Source: Thermoflexus sp. | Lineage (GTDB): Bacteria > Chloroflexota > Anaerolineae > B4-G1 > DUEL01 | Length of the DNA: 8,813 bases | NCBI GenBank assembly: GCA_028276215.1 | Contig: JAPYWT010000076.1 | Location: forward strand, 1-8,813 | Reading direction: 5' to 3' | In this document: one piece after another, positions 1-5,912 of the stretch | Layout: each line of letters begins with the position of its first letter | Position numbering within the stretch: position 1 is the stretch's first letter | The notes under the pieces: model-generated | What the model saw: only the letters and a program-made list of their open reading frames with translations | Database searches by the model: none | Told to the model about the DNA's origin: nothing | Made by a program: the position numbers and the translations under genes

Positions 1-1149
1 GGTTTTCCTCAAATGTACGATTATTGGTTTAACAATGAGTTAACTCCTGTAACTAATCCGATTCGTTATAATCCCCAAGATGGAACAATTTACCAGTTAA
101 GTCCTGATAGACGGTTTTTAGAGTTTTTACTGTTTCAAGATGAAGAGGGCAAGTGGCGCTGGAAGATTTTGCCGGAGTTGACCCCTTATCTTGTGGATGA
201 ACGTGGCGTTGAGGATAAACGTCAGGAGGCAGTAGTGGAAATGGAGGCTTTGGGACAGGTCACTGGCTTTTTCGGTCAGGGGGTTTGGGAGAAAGTGGAA
301 ATACCAACCGATAAAAAACTGGGGGTTGAAACCGTTGTTTATCGGGTTCACGAAGGAGAAGACCCCACCAATCCAGACGATGTCGGTTATCTGGTAGTCC
401 AGGCAAAAAAAGGCGGTGAGGATTTTTACTTTTTAATCATTACCAAAAGCCAGCAAACTGGCCCTGGCGCGGACCCAGCAGCAATTACCACTGAAAAAGG
501 TCAAAAAAATCTGGTTGAGGCGTATCGCCGGCTGGTGGCCTACCTGCCGTCCTCGCTATTACACATCATCTATAAGTACGGTAATGCCGCCGGTATCTTT
601 ATTGAAGATAAAAGTTATGAACAACATCGCCGGGAATTGGGGTATGATTTTCCCCGGGAAAATCCTGGAAGCACAGGTTCTTCTCCAATCGTTCTTTATC
701 GCCAGTTTCCAGAAACACCTCAGGACGACTTCTTAACTCGTCCTATGGAAGAAAGTTTGATGGCCACAATTGTTATTGAATCAATGGAGTCCCGGGGAGA
801 TACCCATTATGTTCGCGTACCTCAAGCAGTGAAAGATGAAAGGGATTTAAGAAATGTTACTCAAGAAGAGTATGAGTTGTTTTTGGCGACCGTAGAAGGG
901 AAAAGACCAATAATGCCGGTAGTATCACCACCTGAGAAGGCATTTCAGATATGGTTTGACAAAAACTCAATGGTTAATACTTTGGCTCAATTTTTAGCCT
1001 ATCTTATGGCAACAAAGGGAGACGGAGTTTATTTTCCTAACCAAAGATTTTGGTGGATTTTATGGGGCGGGGGATTAGGTGCCTTTGATTATTATTCATC
1101 TTTAGTTGGTGTTAACCCTCCTCCTTCTGTCAGTGCCGCTACTCATTAA
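1..1149 (+). CDS. Unknown protein, 5' end outside window
   Basis: I do not recognise this protein. The reading frame is open from the first base, ends with TAA at 1147-1149, and has an ATG at 13. The 12 bases before that ATG (codons for G-F-P-Q) hold no stop and no ribosome binding site, so the true start is probably upstream and the gene is truncated by the window edge. At least 378 residues are visible. The protein is mostly hydrophilic and mixed alpha/beta in look, with many acidic residues and aromatic stretches, for example FYFLIITKSQQTGPG near residue 138 counted from the ATG. The C-terminus (about 345-378) is richer in Trp, Gly and aromatics (FWWILWGGGLGAF) and might touch a membrane, but there is no clear multi-pass pattern. 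Codon use is AT-leaning, unlike everything after 1690. No catalytic motif is evident. The 52-base gap to the next gene contains a promoter, so the two need not be one operon. Confidence 0.7.
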   Translation, partial: GFPQMYDYWFNNELTPVTNPIRYNPQDGTIYQLSPDRRFLEFLLFQDEEGKWRWKILPELTPYLVDERGVEDKRQEAVVEMEALGQVTGFFGQGVWEKVEIPTDKKLGVETVVYRVHEGEDPTNPDDVGYLVVQAKKGGEDFYFLIITKSQQTGPGADPAAITTEKGQKNLVEAYRRLVAYLPSSLLHIIYKYGNAAGIFIEDKSYEQHRRELGYDFPRENPGSTGSSPIVLYRQFPETPQDDFLTRPMEESLMATIVIESMESRGDTHYVRVPQAVKDERDLRNVTQEEYELFLATVEGKRPIMPVVSPPEKAFQIWFDKNSMVNTLAQFLAYLMATKGDGVYFPNQRFWWILWGGGLGAFDYYSSLVGVNPPPSVSAATH

Positions 1150-1165
1150 ACAAAAAAACTTTTTG

Positions 1166-1194
1166 TTGACAACGACAAAAATTTTCTTCATAAT
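1166..1194 (+). promoter_or_regulatory. Sigma70-type promoter, probably leaderless
   Basis: A perfect -35 box TTGACA (1166-1171) is followed after exactly 17 bases by CATAAT (1189-1194), a five-of-six match to the -10 consensus. Transcription would start about 7 bases after the -10 box, at about 1201-1202, which is the A of the ATG of the next gene. No Shine-Dalgarno sequence precedes that ATG, which agrees with a leaderless transcript. The AT-rich surroundings raise the chance of accidental matches. Confidence 0.5.
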
Positions 1195-1201
1195 TAAATC
1201 T

Positions 1202-1633
1202 ATGAAGAAAATCTCTGTTTTTCTTTTTGGGTTTTTGTTTATTGTCTGGTGGCTTCTTGTTTACCAAAAACCAATCCAGGCTGTACCCTGGGGCGAGTGT
1301 TTAAGGTGTACCGACGCCAATTGCTGCGGAAGTGGGTGTGATACTACACAAGGATACAAATGCAACAATTTAGGTTATGGCATCTGTTTTTGTGATAAGC
1401 AATTCCGGGAAAGACCTCCCACCTCCACGCCTGGGCCGAGGCCGCCTGCGCCAACGCAGCCAGGTGGGGGCGGTGGTGGGGGTGGCGGGCCAACACCAAC
1501 GGGAGGGTATGGAGGGACGGAAAGTCATCCCCTCTGCATCCGTAGATCAGCGATCAACAATCAGCGATACGCGATTAGCGATAAGCGATTAGCGATACGC
1601 GATAAGCGATTAGCGATACGCGATACGCGATAA
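1202..1633 (+). CDS. Small secreted Cys-rich protein, C-terminus in repeats
   Basis: Function unknown. The product is 143 residues. Residues 1-27 look like a signal peptide: MKK, a hydrophobic core rich in Phe, Leu and Trp at about 4-21, then a probable cleavage after A27 (PIQA). Residues 33-64 hold eight cysteines (C33, C36, C41, C42, C46, C54, C62, C64), a spacing that suggests a disulfide-bonded extracellular domain. Residues from about 70 to 105 are a Pro/Thr/Gly linker with a run of nine glycines and PTPT. The last 26 or so residues (RYAISDKRLAIRD pattern) are simply the translation of the 7-bp array and repeat every seven residues, so the original C-terminus has probably been replaced or cut off. 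The frame is open back to 1106, inside the upstream gene, but ATG 1202 is preferred because the signal peptide begins there and a promoter lies just before it. Exported proteins of this build are common in Patescibacteria, which is only a hint at origin. Confidence 0.6.
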   Translation: MKKISVFLFGFLFIVWWLLVYQKPIQAVPWGECLRCTDANCCGSGCDTTQGYKCNNLGYGICFCDKQFRERPPTSTPGPRPPAPTQPGGGGGGGGGPTPTGGYGGTESHPLCIRRSAINNQRYAISDKRLAIRDKRLAIRDTR

Positions 1634-1723
1634 GCGATAAGCGATACGCGATACGCGATTAGCGATAAGCGATAGGCGATCAGCAATATGCGACCTGCGA
1701 CCTGCGACCTGCGACCTGTAACC
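1549..1723. repeat. Heptanucleotide tandem array, 25 units
   Basis: The 175 bases are exactly 25 consecutive 7-bp units with no slippage. The first 20 units follow (A/C)GCGAT(A/T/C): AGCGATA, CGCGATA, AGCGATT and CGCGATT are shuffled, with degenerate edge units AACAATC (1556), GGCGATC (1675) and AGCAATA (1682). They are followed by four identical TGCGACC units (1689-1716) and a degenerate TGTAACC (1717-1723). Similar heptamer arrays are known as STRR sequences in heterocystous cyanobacteria, and from memory they are frequent in Anaerolineae genomes. The array has no spacer organisation, so it is not a CRISPR. It covers the C-terminus of the upstream secreted protein and the first 12 codons of the oxidoreductase alpha gene, and sits where base composition changes. 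Confidence 0.95.
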
Positions 1724-2812
1724 CACCCTGTCCTGATTGACGGTTCCCGGCTCATCGCCGAGGCCTGCGTGCGGGCCGGGGCTGACGCTTACGTCGGCTA
1801 CCCGATCACACCGGCCAGCCTTATCTTCTTCTACGCCAGCCGCCGCTTCCCCATCGCGCTGCCGGCCCCGGACGAAATCACCGCCCTGCAGTGGATGGCG
1901 GGCCTCTCCGCCGCCGGACACCTCCCGGTCTCCGCCACCTCTTTCCCGGGATTCGCCCTGATGGTGGAGTCCGTCAACATGGCCTATATGATGGAACTCC
2001 CCATGCTGGTCATCCTGGTCCAGCGGCTGGGGCCGGCCACCGGCACGGCGACGGCGGGCGCCCAGGGCGACCTCCTGCTCCTGAACGGCCTCATCTCCGG
2101 CGGCTACCCGCTCCCCGTCTTCTGCATCTCCGACCTGGAGGACTGCTGGCTCCTTCCCCCCGTCGCGCTGCGGACGGCGGTGGACCTGCGCACGCCGGTG
2201 GTGCTCCTGACCTCCAAAGAGATGGTGATGACCCAGGAGAGTTTTGACCTGGCGCGCCTTCCGGAGATAGAACCGGTCCGCCGGACCTTCTACGAGGGCC
2301 CCGGCCCGTACTGTACCTACGACGCCGGCGACGGGCTGGTCCCGCCCTTCCTGCCGGTGGGCAACCGCCAGCACCAGATACGCCTGAACGCCTCCACCCA
2401 TGACCGTTGTGGCATCATCCAGCACACCAGCGACGAGGCGATGGCCAACACCCGCCGCCTGCAGGCCAAAGTGGAGGCCGGGACCCCGGTCCTGTACCAC
2501 CTGGACGAGCAGGAGGGGGCGGAGACACTGGTGGTGACCTGCGACATCACCACCGGCGCGGCGCGCGAGGCGGTGACCGCGCTCCGGGCGCGGGGCGTTC
2601 CCGTCTCCCTGCTGGTCCTCCGGACGCTCCTGCCGCTCCCCAATGTCTACCTGGAAACGATAGACCGCTACCCGCGCGTGGTGGTGGCCGAGGAGAACCA
2701 CCAGGGCCAACTGGCGCATCTTCTCTTCGGACGGCGCATCCCGCCCCACGTCCGGACCGTCACCGCCATTGGGCGGATGATCCGGCCCGACGAAATCATC
2801 CAGGCCCTGTAG
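1688..2812 (+). CDS. korA: 2-oxoacid:ferredoxin oxidoreductase, alpha subunit
   Basis: This is the alpha subunit of a thiamine pyrophosphate and iron-sulfur 2-oxoacid:acceptor oxidoreductase, which converts a 2-oxoacid and CoA to acyl-CoA, CO2 and reduced ferredoxin in the cytoplasm. The 374-residue product has the pyrimidine-binding domain first (about 14-190), with GYPITP at 37-42, the DEITAL glutamate region at 62-67, ATSFPG at 83-88 (usually TSGPG, here Phe replaces Gly), QRLGPATG at 112-119 and QGDL at 126-129. The TK-x-EQ segment usual in the family reads ATAGAQ here. The C-terminal domain (about 279-350) has the transketolase-C type pattern ending in VVVAEENHQGQLAHLL. An in-frame TAG lies at 1673-1675, and no other usual start codon occurs before the conserved part, so ATG 1688 is the only reasonable start; it has no Shine-Dalgarno and lies inside the repeat array. 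The fused beta-gamma partner follows after 94 bases. The symbol is the generic family name: 2-oxoglutarate, pyruvate and branched-chain substrates remain possible. Confidence 0.88.
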   Translation: MRPATCDLRPVTHPVLIDGSRLIAEACVRAGADAYVGYPITPASLIFFYASRRFPIALPAPDEITALQWMAGLSAAGHLPVSATSFPGFALMVESVNMAYMMELPMLVILVQRLGPATGTATAGAQGDLLLLNGLISGGYPLPVFCISDLEDCWLLPPVALRTAVDLRTPVVLLTSKEMVMTQESFDLARLPEIEPVRRTFYEGPGPYCTYDAGDGLVPPFLPVGNRQHQIRLNASTHDRCGIIQHTSDEAMANTRRLQAKVEAGTPVLYHLDEQEGAETLVVTCDITTGAAREAVTALRARGVPVSLLVLRTLLPLPNVYLETIDRYPRVVVAEENHQGQLAHLLFGRRIPPHVRTVTAIGRMIRPDEIIQAL

Positions 2813-2833
2813 GGGCAACCCTTGCGGTTGCCC
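2813..2833. repeat. Short palindrome at korA stop
   Basis: GGGCAACC (2813-2820) and GGTTGCCC (2826-2833) form a perfect 8-bp stem with a 5-base loop. The stem starts at the base after the korA stop codon TAG. The GTAGGGGCAACC form resembles short dispersed intergenic palindromes that I recall from many environmental bacterial genomes. No U-tract follows, so an intrinsic terminator is unlikely. Confidence 0.8.
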
Positions 2834-2842
2834 TAATTAAAG

Positions 2843-2891
2843 AATATATTTTTCATTGCGGCGGCAAAGCCGCCGCAATGAAAAATATATT
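2843..2891. repeat. Perfect 23-bp hairpin between korA and korB
   Basis: Arms 2843-2865 and 2869-2891 are exact reverse complements over 23 bp and enclose a 3-base AAA loop. The inner 11 bp (GCGGCGGC core) are pure or nearly pure GC, and the outer part is AT-only (AATATATTTTT), so the element stands out from the GC-rich genes. It lies 15 bases upstream of the korB start. The transcript would fold very stably here. It could act as a partial terminator or a processing and stability element that sets the alpha:beta ratio, or be a dispersed palindromic repeat with no role. The 3' flank TCTAATAGG lacks a run of U. Confidence 0.9.
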
Positions 2892-2906
2892 TCTAATAGG
2901 TATCCT

Positions 2907-4151
2907 ATGAACAGTTTCCTGATCAAACCCGAACTCCCATACTGTAAAGGCTGCGGACATCACCTCATCGTCCGCAACACCGTGAAGGCACTGGAGGCGC
3001 TGGGCGCGTCCCCGCTGGACGTGGTCCTGGTGACCGACATCGGCTGTCACGGCATCGTGGACGGCAACTTCGCCACCCACACCGTCCACGGCCTCCACGG
3101 ACGGTCCGTCGCGCTGGCGGCGGGCATCGCCATGGGGCTTCCGCCGGAGAAGAAGGTCATCGTCTACATCGGCGACGGCGGCGCCACCATTGGCCTCCAG
3201 CACATCCTGGAGGCGGCGCGGATGAACGTGGACCTGACCGTCGTCGTCCACAACAACATGCTCTACGGGATGACGGGCGGGCAGCCCAGCGGCCTGACCC
3301 CTACTGGCTTCCGGACCGTCCTGACGCCCCAGGGGTACCCCCTCCCCCACCACGACCTGCCCCGCCTGGCGCTGGACGCCGGCGCGCCCTTCGCGGCCCG
3401 CGTCGTCGGCCTGGGCGACTTCTCCGACGTCCTCCGCCAGGCACTGGAAGTGGAGGGCTTCGCGCTGGTGGAGGTGCTGGAAATCTGCGTCAGTTACGGC
3501 GTGAAGATGAACCCGGACCTGCGGCTGAAGGAACTGGCCCAGGAGGCCGGATACGAGCCGGGCATCTGGACGGGCCCCTCCCGTCCCGCCTTCCGCCCGT
3601 CCCGCCGGGAGACCTCTTCGCTGCTGGATGTGCCCGCCGTCCCCTGCCGCTATACCTCCCCGCTGGAGGGGCGGATGACCCTCATCCTGGCGGGTTCGGC
3701 GGGCGAGGGCGTCCAGCAGGCGGCGGAGTTGCTGGCCCAGGCGGCGCTGGCGGCGGGCCTCCACGCCACCAAGAAGGGCAGTTACCCGGTCACCGTGGGG
3801 GTGGGGTTCTCCACGGCGGAGGTCGTCCTTTCCCGTGCGCCGGTCCTCTACCACGGCGTCCCCCAGCCGGACGCGGTCATCGTCACCTCGGCGGACGGGC
3901 TGGCGAACCAGCGGGAGCGCATCCGCCGGATGACAGGCGGCATCCTCTGGCTGGACGCGTCGCTGCCGGTGCCGGAGACGGGGGCGGAGGTGCGGGTGGC
4001 CGATTTTCGGGGACGGGCGGGGGCGCGCAACGCGGCGCTCTACGCCCTGCTGACCTTCCTGCGGGAGACCGGGGTCATCCCTGCCGACGCCTTTCTGGAG
4101 ACGGTGCGGGAGAGCCCCATCGGCAAACACGTGGACGTGAGCGGGTGGTAA
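2907..4151 (+). CDS. korB: 2-oxoacid:ferredoxin oxidoreductase, fused beta-gamma subunit
   Basis: This 414-residue protein joins two subunits that are often separate. Residues 1 to about 230 are the beta subunit, which binds thiamine pyrophosphate and a 4Fe-4S cluster. The likely cluster ligands are C13 and C16 (YCKGCGHH), C47 (TDIGCHG) and C194 (EICVSYG). The diphosphate/Mg site is GDG 89-91 with N116-N117, and YGMTGGQPS (120-128) is the family hallmark. Residues about 255-405 form a gamma domain of the POR/KOR C type, opening with ILAGSAGEGVQ (260-270), a variant of the usual GxGGQG loop, and later KKGSYPVTVGVG. A Pro/Arg-rich linker (about 224-250) joins them. The frame is open back to 2856, but that would start within the hairpin, while MNSFLIKPELPYCKGCG matches typical family N-termini, so ATG 2907 is chosen. 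The nearest ribosome-site-like bases are a weak AGG at 2898-2900. No separate ferredoxin-like delta gene is present. The last base of its TAA stop is also the first base of a 15-bp stem. Confidence 0.9.
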   Translation: MNSFLIKPELPYCKGCGHHLIVRNTVKALEALGASPLDVVLVTDIGCHGIVDGNFATHTVHGLHGRSVALAAGIAMGLPPEKKVIVYIGDGGATIGLQHILEAARMNVDLTVVVHNNMLYGMTGGQPSGLTPTGFRTVLTPQGYPLPHHDLPRLALDAGAPFAARVVGLGDFSDVLRQALEVEGFALVEVLEICVSYGVKMNPDLRLKELAQEAGYEPGIWTGPSRPAFRPSRRETSSLLDVPAVPCRYTSPLEGRMTLILAGSAGEGVQQAAELLAQAALAAGLHATKKGSYPVTVGVGFSTAEVVLSRAPVLYHGVPQPDAVIVTSADGLANQRERIRRMTGGILWLDASLPVPETGAEVRVADFRGRAGARNAALYALLTFLRETGVIPADAFLETVRESPIGKHVDVSGW

Positions 4152-4184
4152 CATGCCAGGCACTTTCGGAAGTGCCTGGCATGT
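4151..4184. repeat. 15-bp perfect hairpin at korB stop
   Basis: Arms 4151-4165 and 4170-4184 are exact reverse complements with a TCGG loop. The core TGCCAGG...CCTGGCA is shared with the hairpin at 7755-7789, so both are probably copies of one dispersed palindrome family. It begins in the korB stop codon and could end or protect the kor transcript, but it is followed by CCCGAT rather than a U-tract, so I call it a repeat rather than a terminator. Confidence 0.85.
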
Positions 4185-4200
4185 CCCGATCCGAAAACAC

Positions 4201-4275
4201 GAGGGGGTTGGGGCGCCCCCCCCCCCCCCACCCCCGGGGGGGGGGGGCGGCCCCCCCCCCCCCCCCAACCCCCTC
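4201..4275. repeat. Inverted repeat around long C and G runs
   Basis: GAGGGGGTTGGGG (4201-4213) and its exact reverse complement (4263-4275) flank a core made almost only of homopolymers: 14 C at 4216-4229, 12 G at 4236-4247 and 16 C at 4251-4266. The arms are a credible dispersed palindrome. The C and G runs could form quadruplex or i-motif structures, yet runs of this length are also a typical place for sequencing and assembly error, so the exact lengths should not be trusted. Confidence 0.8.
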
Positions 4276-4283
4276 TTTGCTCT

Positions 4284-4454
4284 GTAGCGCAGGATTTATC
4301 CTGCCCTGCATCGGGACAGGATGAATCCTGTGCTACACCTGTAGCGTAGGATTTATCCTGCCTTGCATCGGGACAGGATCAATCCTGTGCTACACCTGTA
4401 GCGTAGGATTTATCCTGCCCTGCATCCGGACAGGATCAATCCTGTGCTACACCC
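4284..4454. repeat. Three tandem 57-bp palindromic units
   Basis: Three head-to-tail 57-bp copies begin at 4284, 4341 and 4398, each starting GTAGCG. Copies 1 and 2 differ at unit positions 7, 23 and 40; copies 2 and 3 differ at 23, 30 and 57. Each unit is itself a hairpin: positions 1-13 pair with 41-53 (one G-T wobble) and 15-20 pair with 34-39, so nearly the whole unit folds. There are no variable spacers, which excludes CRISPR. The third copy runs into livF and provides its stop codon at 4447-4449. From memory, GTAGCG(C/T)AGGATT-type repeats are widespread in Anaerolineae, and they could also stabilise or end the converging kor and liv transcripts. Confidence 0.93.
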
Positions 4455-5160
4455 CCAGATATGCCTGCTTCACCGCCTCGTTCGCCGCGACCTGGCGGGC
4501 CGGGCCCTCCATCCAGATGCGACCCTCGTTCAGGACGTACGCGTAGTCGCTGATGGCCAGGGCCATGTGGATGTTCTGCTCCACCAGCAGGATGGTCAGC
4601 CCCTCCGCCCGAAGCCGGCGCAGCGTTTCAAACAGGTTCAGGGAGAGAATGGGCGAAAGCCCCAGGGAGAGTTCGTCTATCATCAGCACTTCCGGCTCGG
4701 CCATCAGCCCGCGCGCGACCGCCAGCATCTGCTGCTCCCCGCCGCTCAACGTCCCTGCCTTCTGGTACATCCGCTCCTTGAGGCGAGGGAAGAGGTCAAA
4801 GACCCGCTCCAGGTTCCGCTGACGGTGGGGCAGGGCCCGGCGGGAGAAGGCCCCCATCTCCAGATTCTCGGCGACGCTCATGTCGGTGAAGAGTTGCCGC
4901 CCCTCCGGCACCAGGACCAGCCCCATATCGGCGCGCGTGTGGGGCGGGAGACGGGTGATGTCCCGGCCCTGGAAGAAAATTTTCCCCTCCCAGGGACGGA
5001 TGAGCCCGGTGACCGTCCGCAGGAGCGTCGTCTTCCCCACCCCGTTGGAGCCGACCAGCGTGGTCAGTTTCCCCGCCTCCAGCCGGAGGGAGACCCCCCA
5101 GAGAATCTGCACCTCGCCGTAGCCGGAGGAGACGTTCTGGATTTCCAGCACCGTGCTCAT
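4447..5160 (-). CDS. livF: Branched-chain amino acid-type ABC transporter ATPase LivF
   Basis: This is the second ATPase of a HAAT-family (branched-chain/polar amino acid) importer, acting on the inner face of the membrane as a partner of LivG. The 237-residue length is normal for LivF. Walker A is GSNGVGKT (37-44), the ABC signature is LSGGE (138-142) and Walker B is VLMIDE (158-163) followed by LSLGLSP. Q195 in LLVEQN occupies the H-loop place, as is usual in LivF. The MGLVLVPEGRQLF stretch (79-91) is also characteristic of LivF. It is the last gene of the operon, and its ATG overlaps the livG stop by 4 bp (ATGA), implying coupled translation. The TAG stop (4447-4449) lies inside the third 57-bp repeat, so the C-terminus after YLGV may have been set by repeat insertion; the length suggests nothing important was lost. 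Confidence 0.95.
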   Translation of the reverse strand: MSTVLEIQNVSSGYGEVQILWGVSLRLEAGKLTTLVGSNGVGKTTLLRTVTGLIRPWEGKIFFQGRDITRLPPHTRADMGLVLVPEGRQLFTDMSVAENLEMGAFSRRALPHRQRNLERVFDLFPRLKERMYQKAGTLSGGEQQMLAVARGLMAEPEVLMIDELSLGLSPILSLNLFETLRRLRAEGLTILLVEQNIHMALAISDYAYVLNEGRIWMEGPARQVAANEAVKQAYLGV

Positions 5161-5912
5161 CCCTCTTCCCTCCCCTCCAACAACCCGGCCGCCAGTTTGG
5201 GATCGCCCAGGTACGCCTCAATGACGCGCGGGTCGTTGGCGACTTCCCGCGGCGTCCCTTCGGCAATTTTCTTCCCGTAGTCCAGCACGATCACGTAGTC
5301 GGAGACGTTCATCACCGCCTGCATGACGTGCTCAATCATCAGGATGGTCACCCCCTCGTCGCGAATCTGGCGCAGGAGGTCCAGCATAGAGGCCACCTCC
5401 GCCGGGTTCAGCCCCGCCAGCACCTCGTCCAGCAGAAGGAGATAGGGACGGGAGGCCAGGGCGCGGGCCAGTTCCAGCCGCTTCTTCTGGGCCACGTTGA
5501 GGCTTCCCGCCAACTGGTCCGCCCGCTCCGCCAGGCCGACCCGTCCCAGTACCTCATCGGCGATGCGGGCGGCGGCGGTGTAGGAGAGTCTCTCCCGCCC
5601 GAAGCAGGCTCCCACCATCACATTCTGCCGGACGGTCAGTTCGTTCAGCGGGCGGACGACCTGATGGGTGCGGGCAATTCCCCGGCGGGCGATCTCGTAG
5701 GGCGGCCGCGCGGTGATGTCTTCCCCCCGGAAGATGACCCGCCCGCTCTCCGGCGGGTACACCCCGCTGATGACGTTGAACATCGTCGTCTTGCCCGCGC
5801 CGTTGGGGCCGATCAGGCCCAGAATCTGCCCCTCCGGGAGGGTGAAACTGACGTCCTGGAGGGCCTGCAGCCCCCCGAACCGCTTGGAAACCTGTTCCAC
5901 CTGGAGAATCAT
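5157..5912 (-). CDS. livG: Branched-chain amino acid-type ABC transporter ATPase LivG
   Basis: This is the first ATPase of the importer, pairing with LivF under the LivH-LivM channel. With the ATG at 5912 it has 251 residues. Walker A is GPNGAGKT (35-42), the Q-loop Gln is Q84 (RTHQVV), Walker B is YLLLLDEVLAGLNP (157-170) and the H-loop is H195 (IEHVMQ). The signature position reads LNVAQKKRLE (138-147), well away from LSGGQ; LivG proteins often diverge here, and similar LxxAQ/GxRKRLE forms exist in the family, so the protein is probably active. A GTG at 5919-5921 would add three residues, but it overlaps the GGAGG ribosome site. ATG 5912 sits 8 bases after GGAGG and forms the same ATGA overlap with livM as at the other two junctions, so it is preferred. 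Confidence 0.94.
   Translation of the reverse strand: MILQVEQVSKRFGGLQALQDVSFTLPEGQILGLIGPNGAGKTTMFNVISGVYPPESGRVIFRGEDITARPPYEIARRGIARTHQVVRPLNELTVRQNVMVGACFGRERLSYTAAARIADEVLGRVGLAERADQLAGSLNVAQKKRLELARALASRPYLLLLDEVLAGLNPAEVASMLDLLRQIRDEGVTILMIEHVMQAVMNVSDYVIVLDYGKKIAEGTPREVANDPRVIEAYLGDPKLAAGLLEGREEG

Noticed and set aside
1149..1167. Terminator-like hairpin AACAAAAA/TTTTTGTT after the first gene
   Set aside because: The 8-bp stem is almost only A-T and too weak to be called; it also overlaps the -35 box.
1561..1755. Minus-strand small protein with LIAYR repeats
   Set aside because: It is only the translation of the 7-bp array, and such frames are a frequent annotation artefact.
1610..2818. 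Long minus-strand open frame (402 codons) across korA and the repeats
   Set aside because: It is a GC-rich shadow of the clear korA frame, low in hydrophobic order, and ends in translated heptamers.
2856..2906. Upstream start for korB
   Set aside because: It would begin in the 23-bp hairpin and add basic residues before a typical family N-terminus.
2853..4268. 471-codon minus-strand frame opposite korB
   Set aside because: It is rich in Gly, Arg, His and Asp without fold-like pattern and opposes a strongly conserved gene; it also reads through the C-runs.
4284..4454. CRISPR array
   Set aside because: The units are contiguous, 57 bp, without unique spacers and with no cas genes nearby.
4444..5280. 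Plus-strand open frames opposite livF, livG and livM (also 5328-6071 and 6017-7078)
   Set aside because: They are shadows caused by high GC; the minus-strand genes carry intact ABC transporter motifs.
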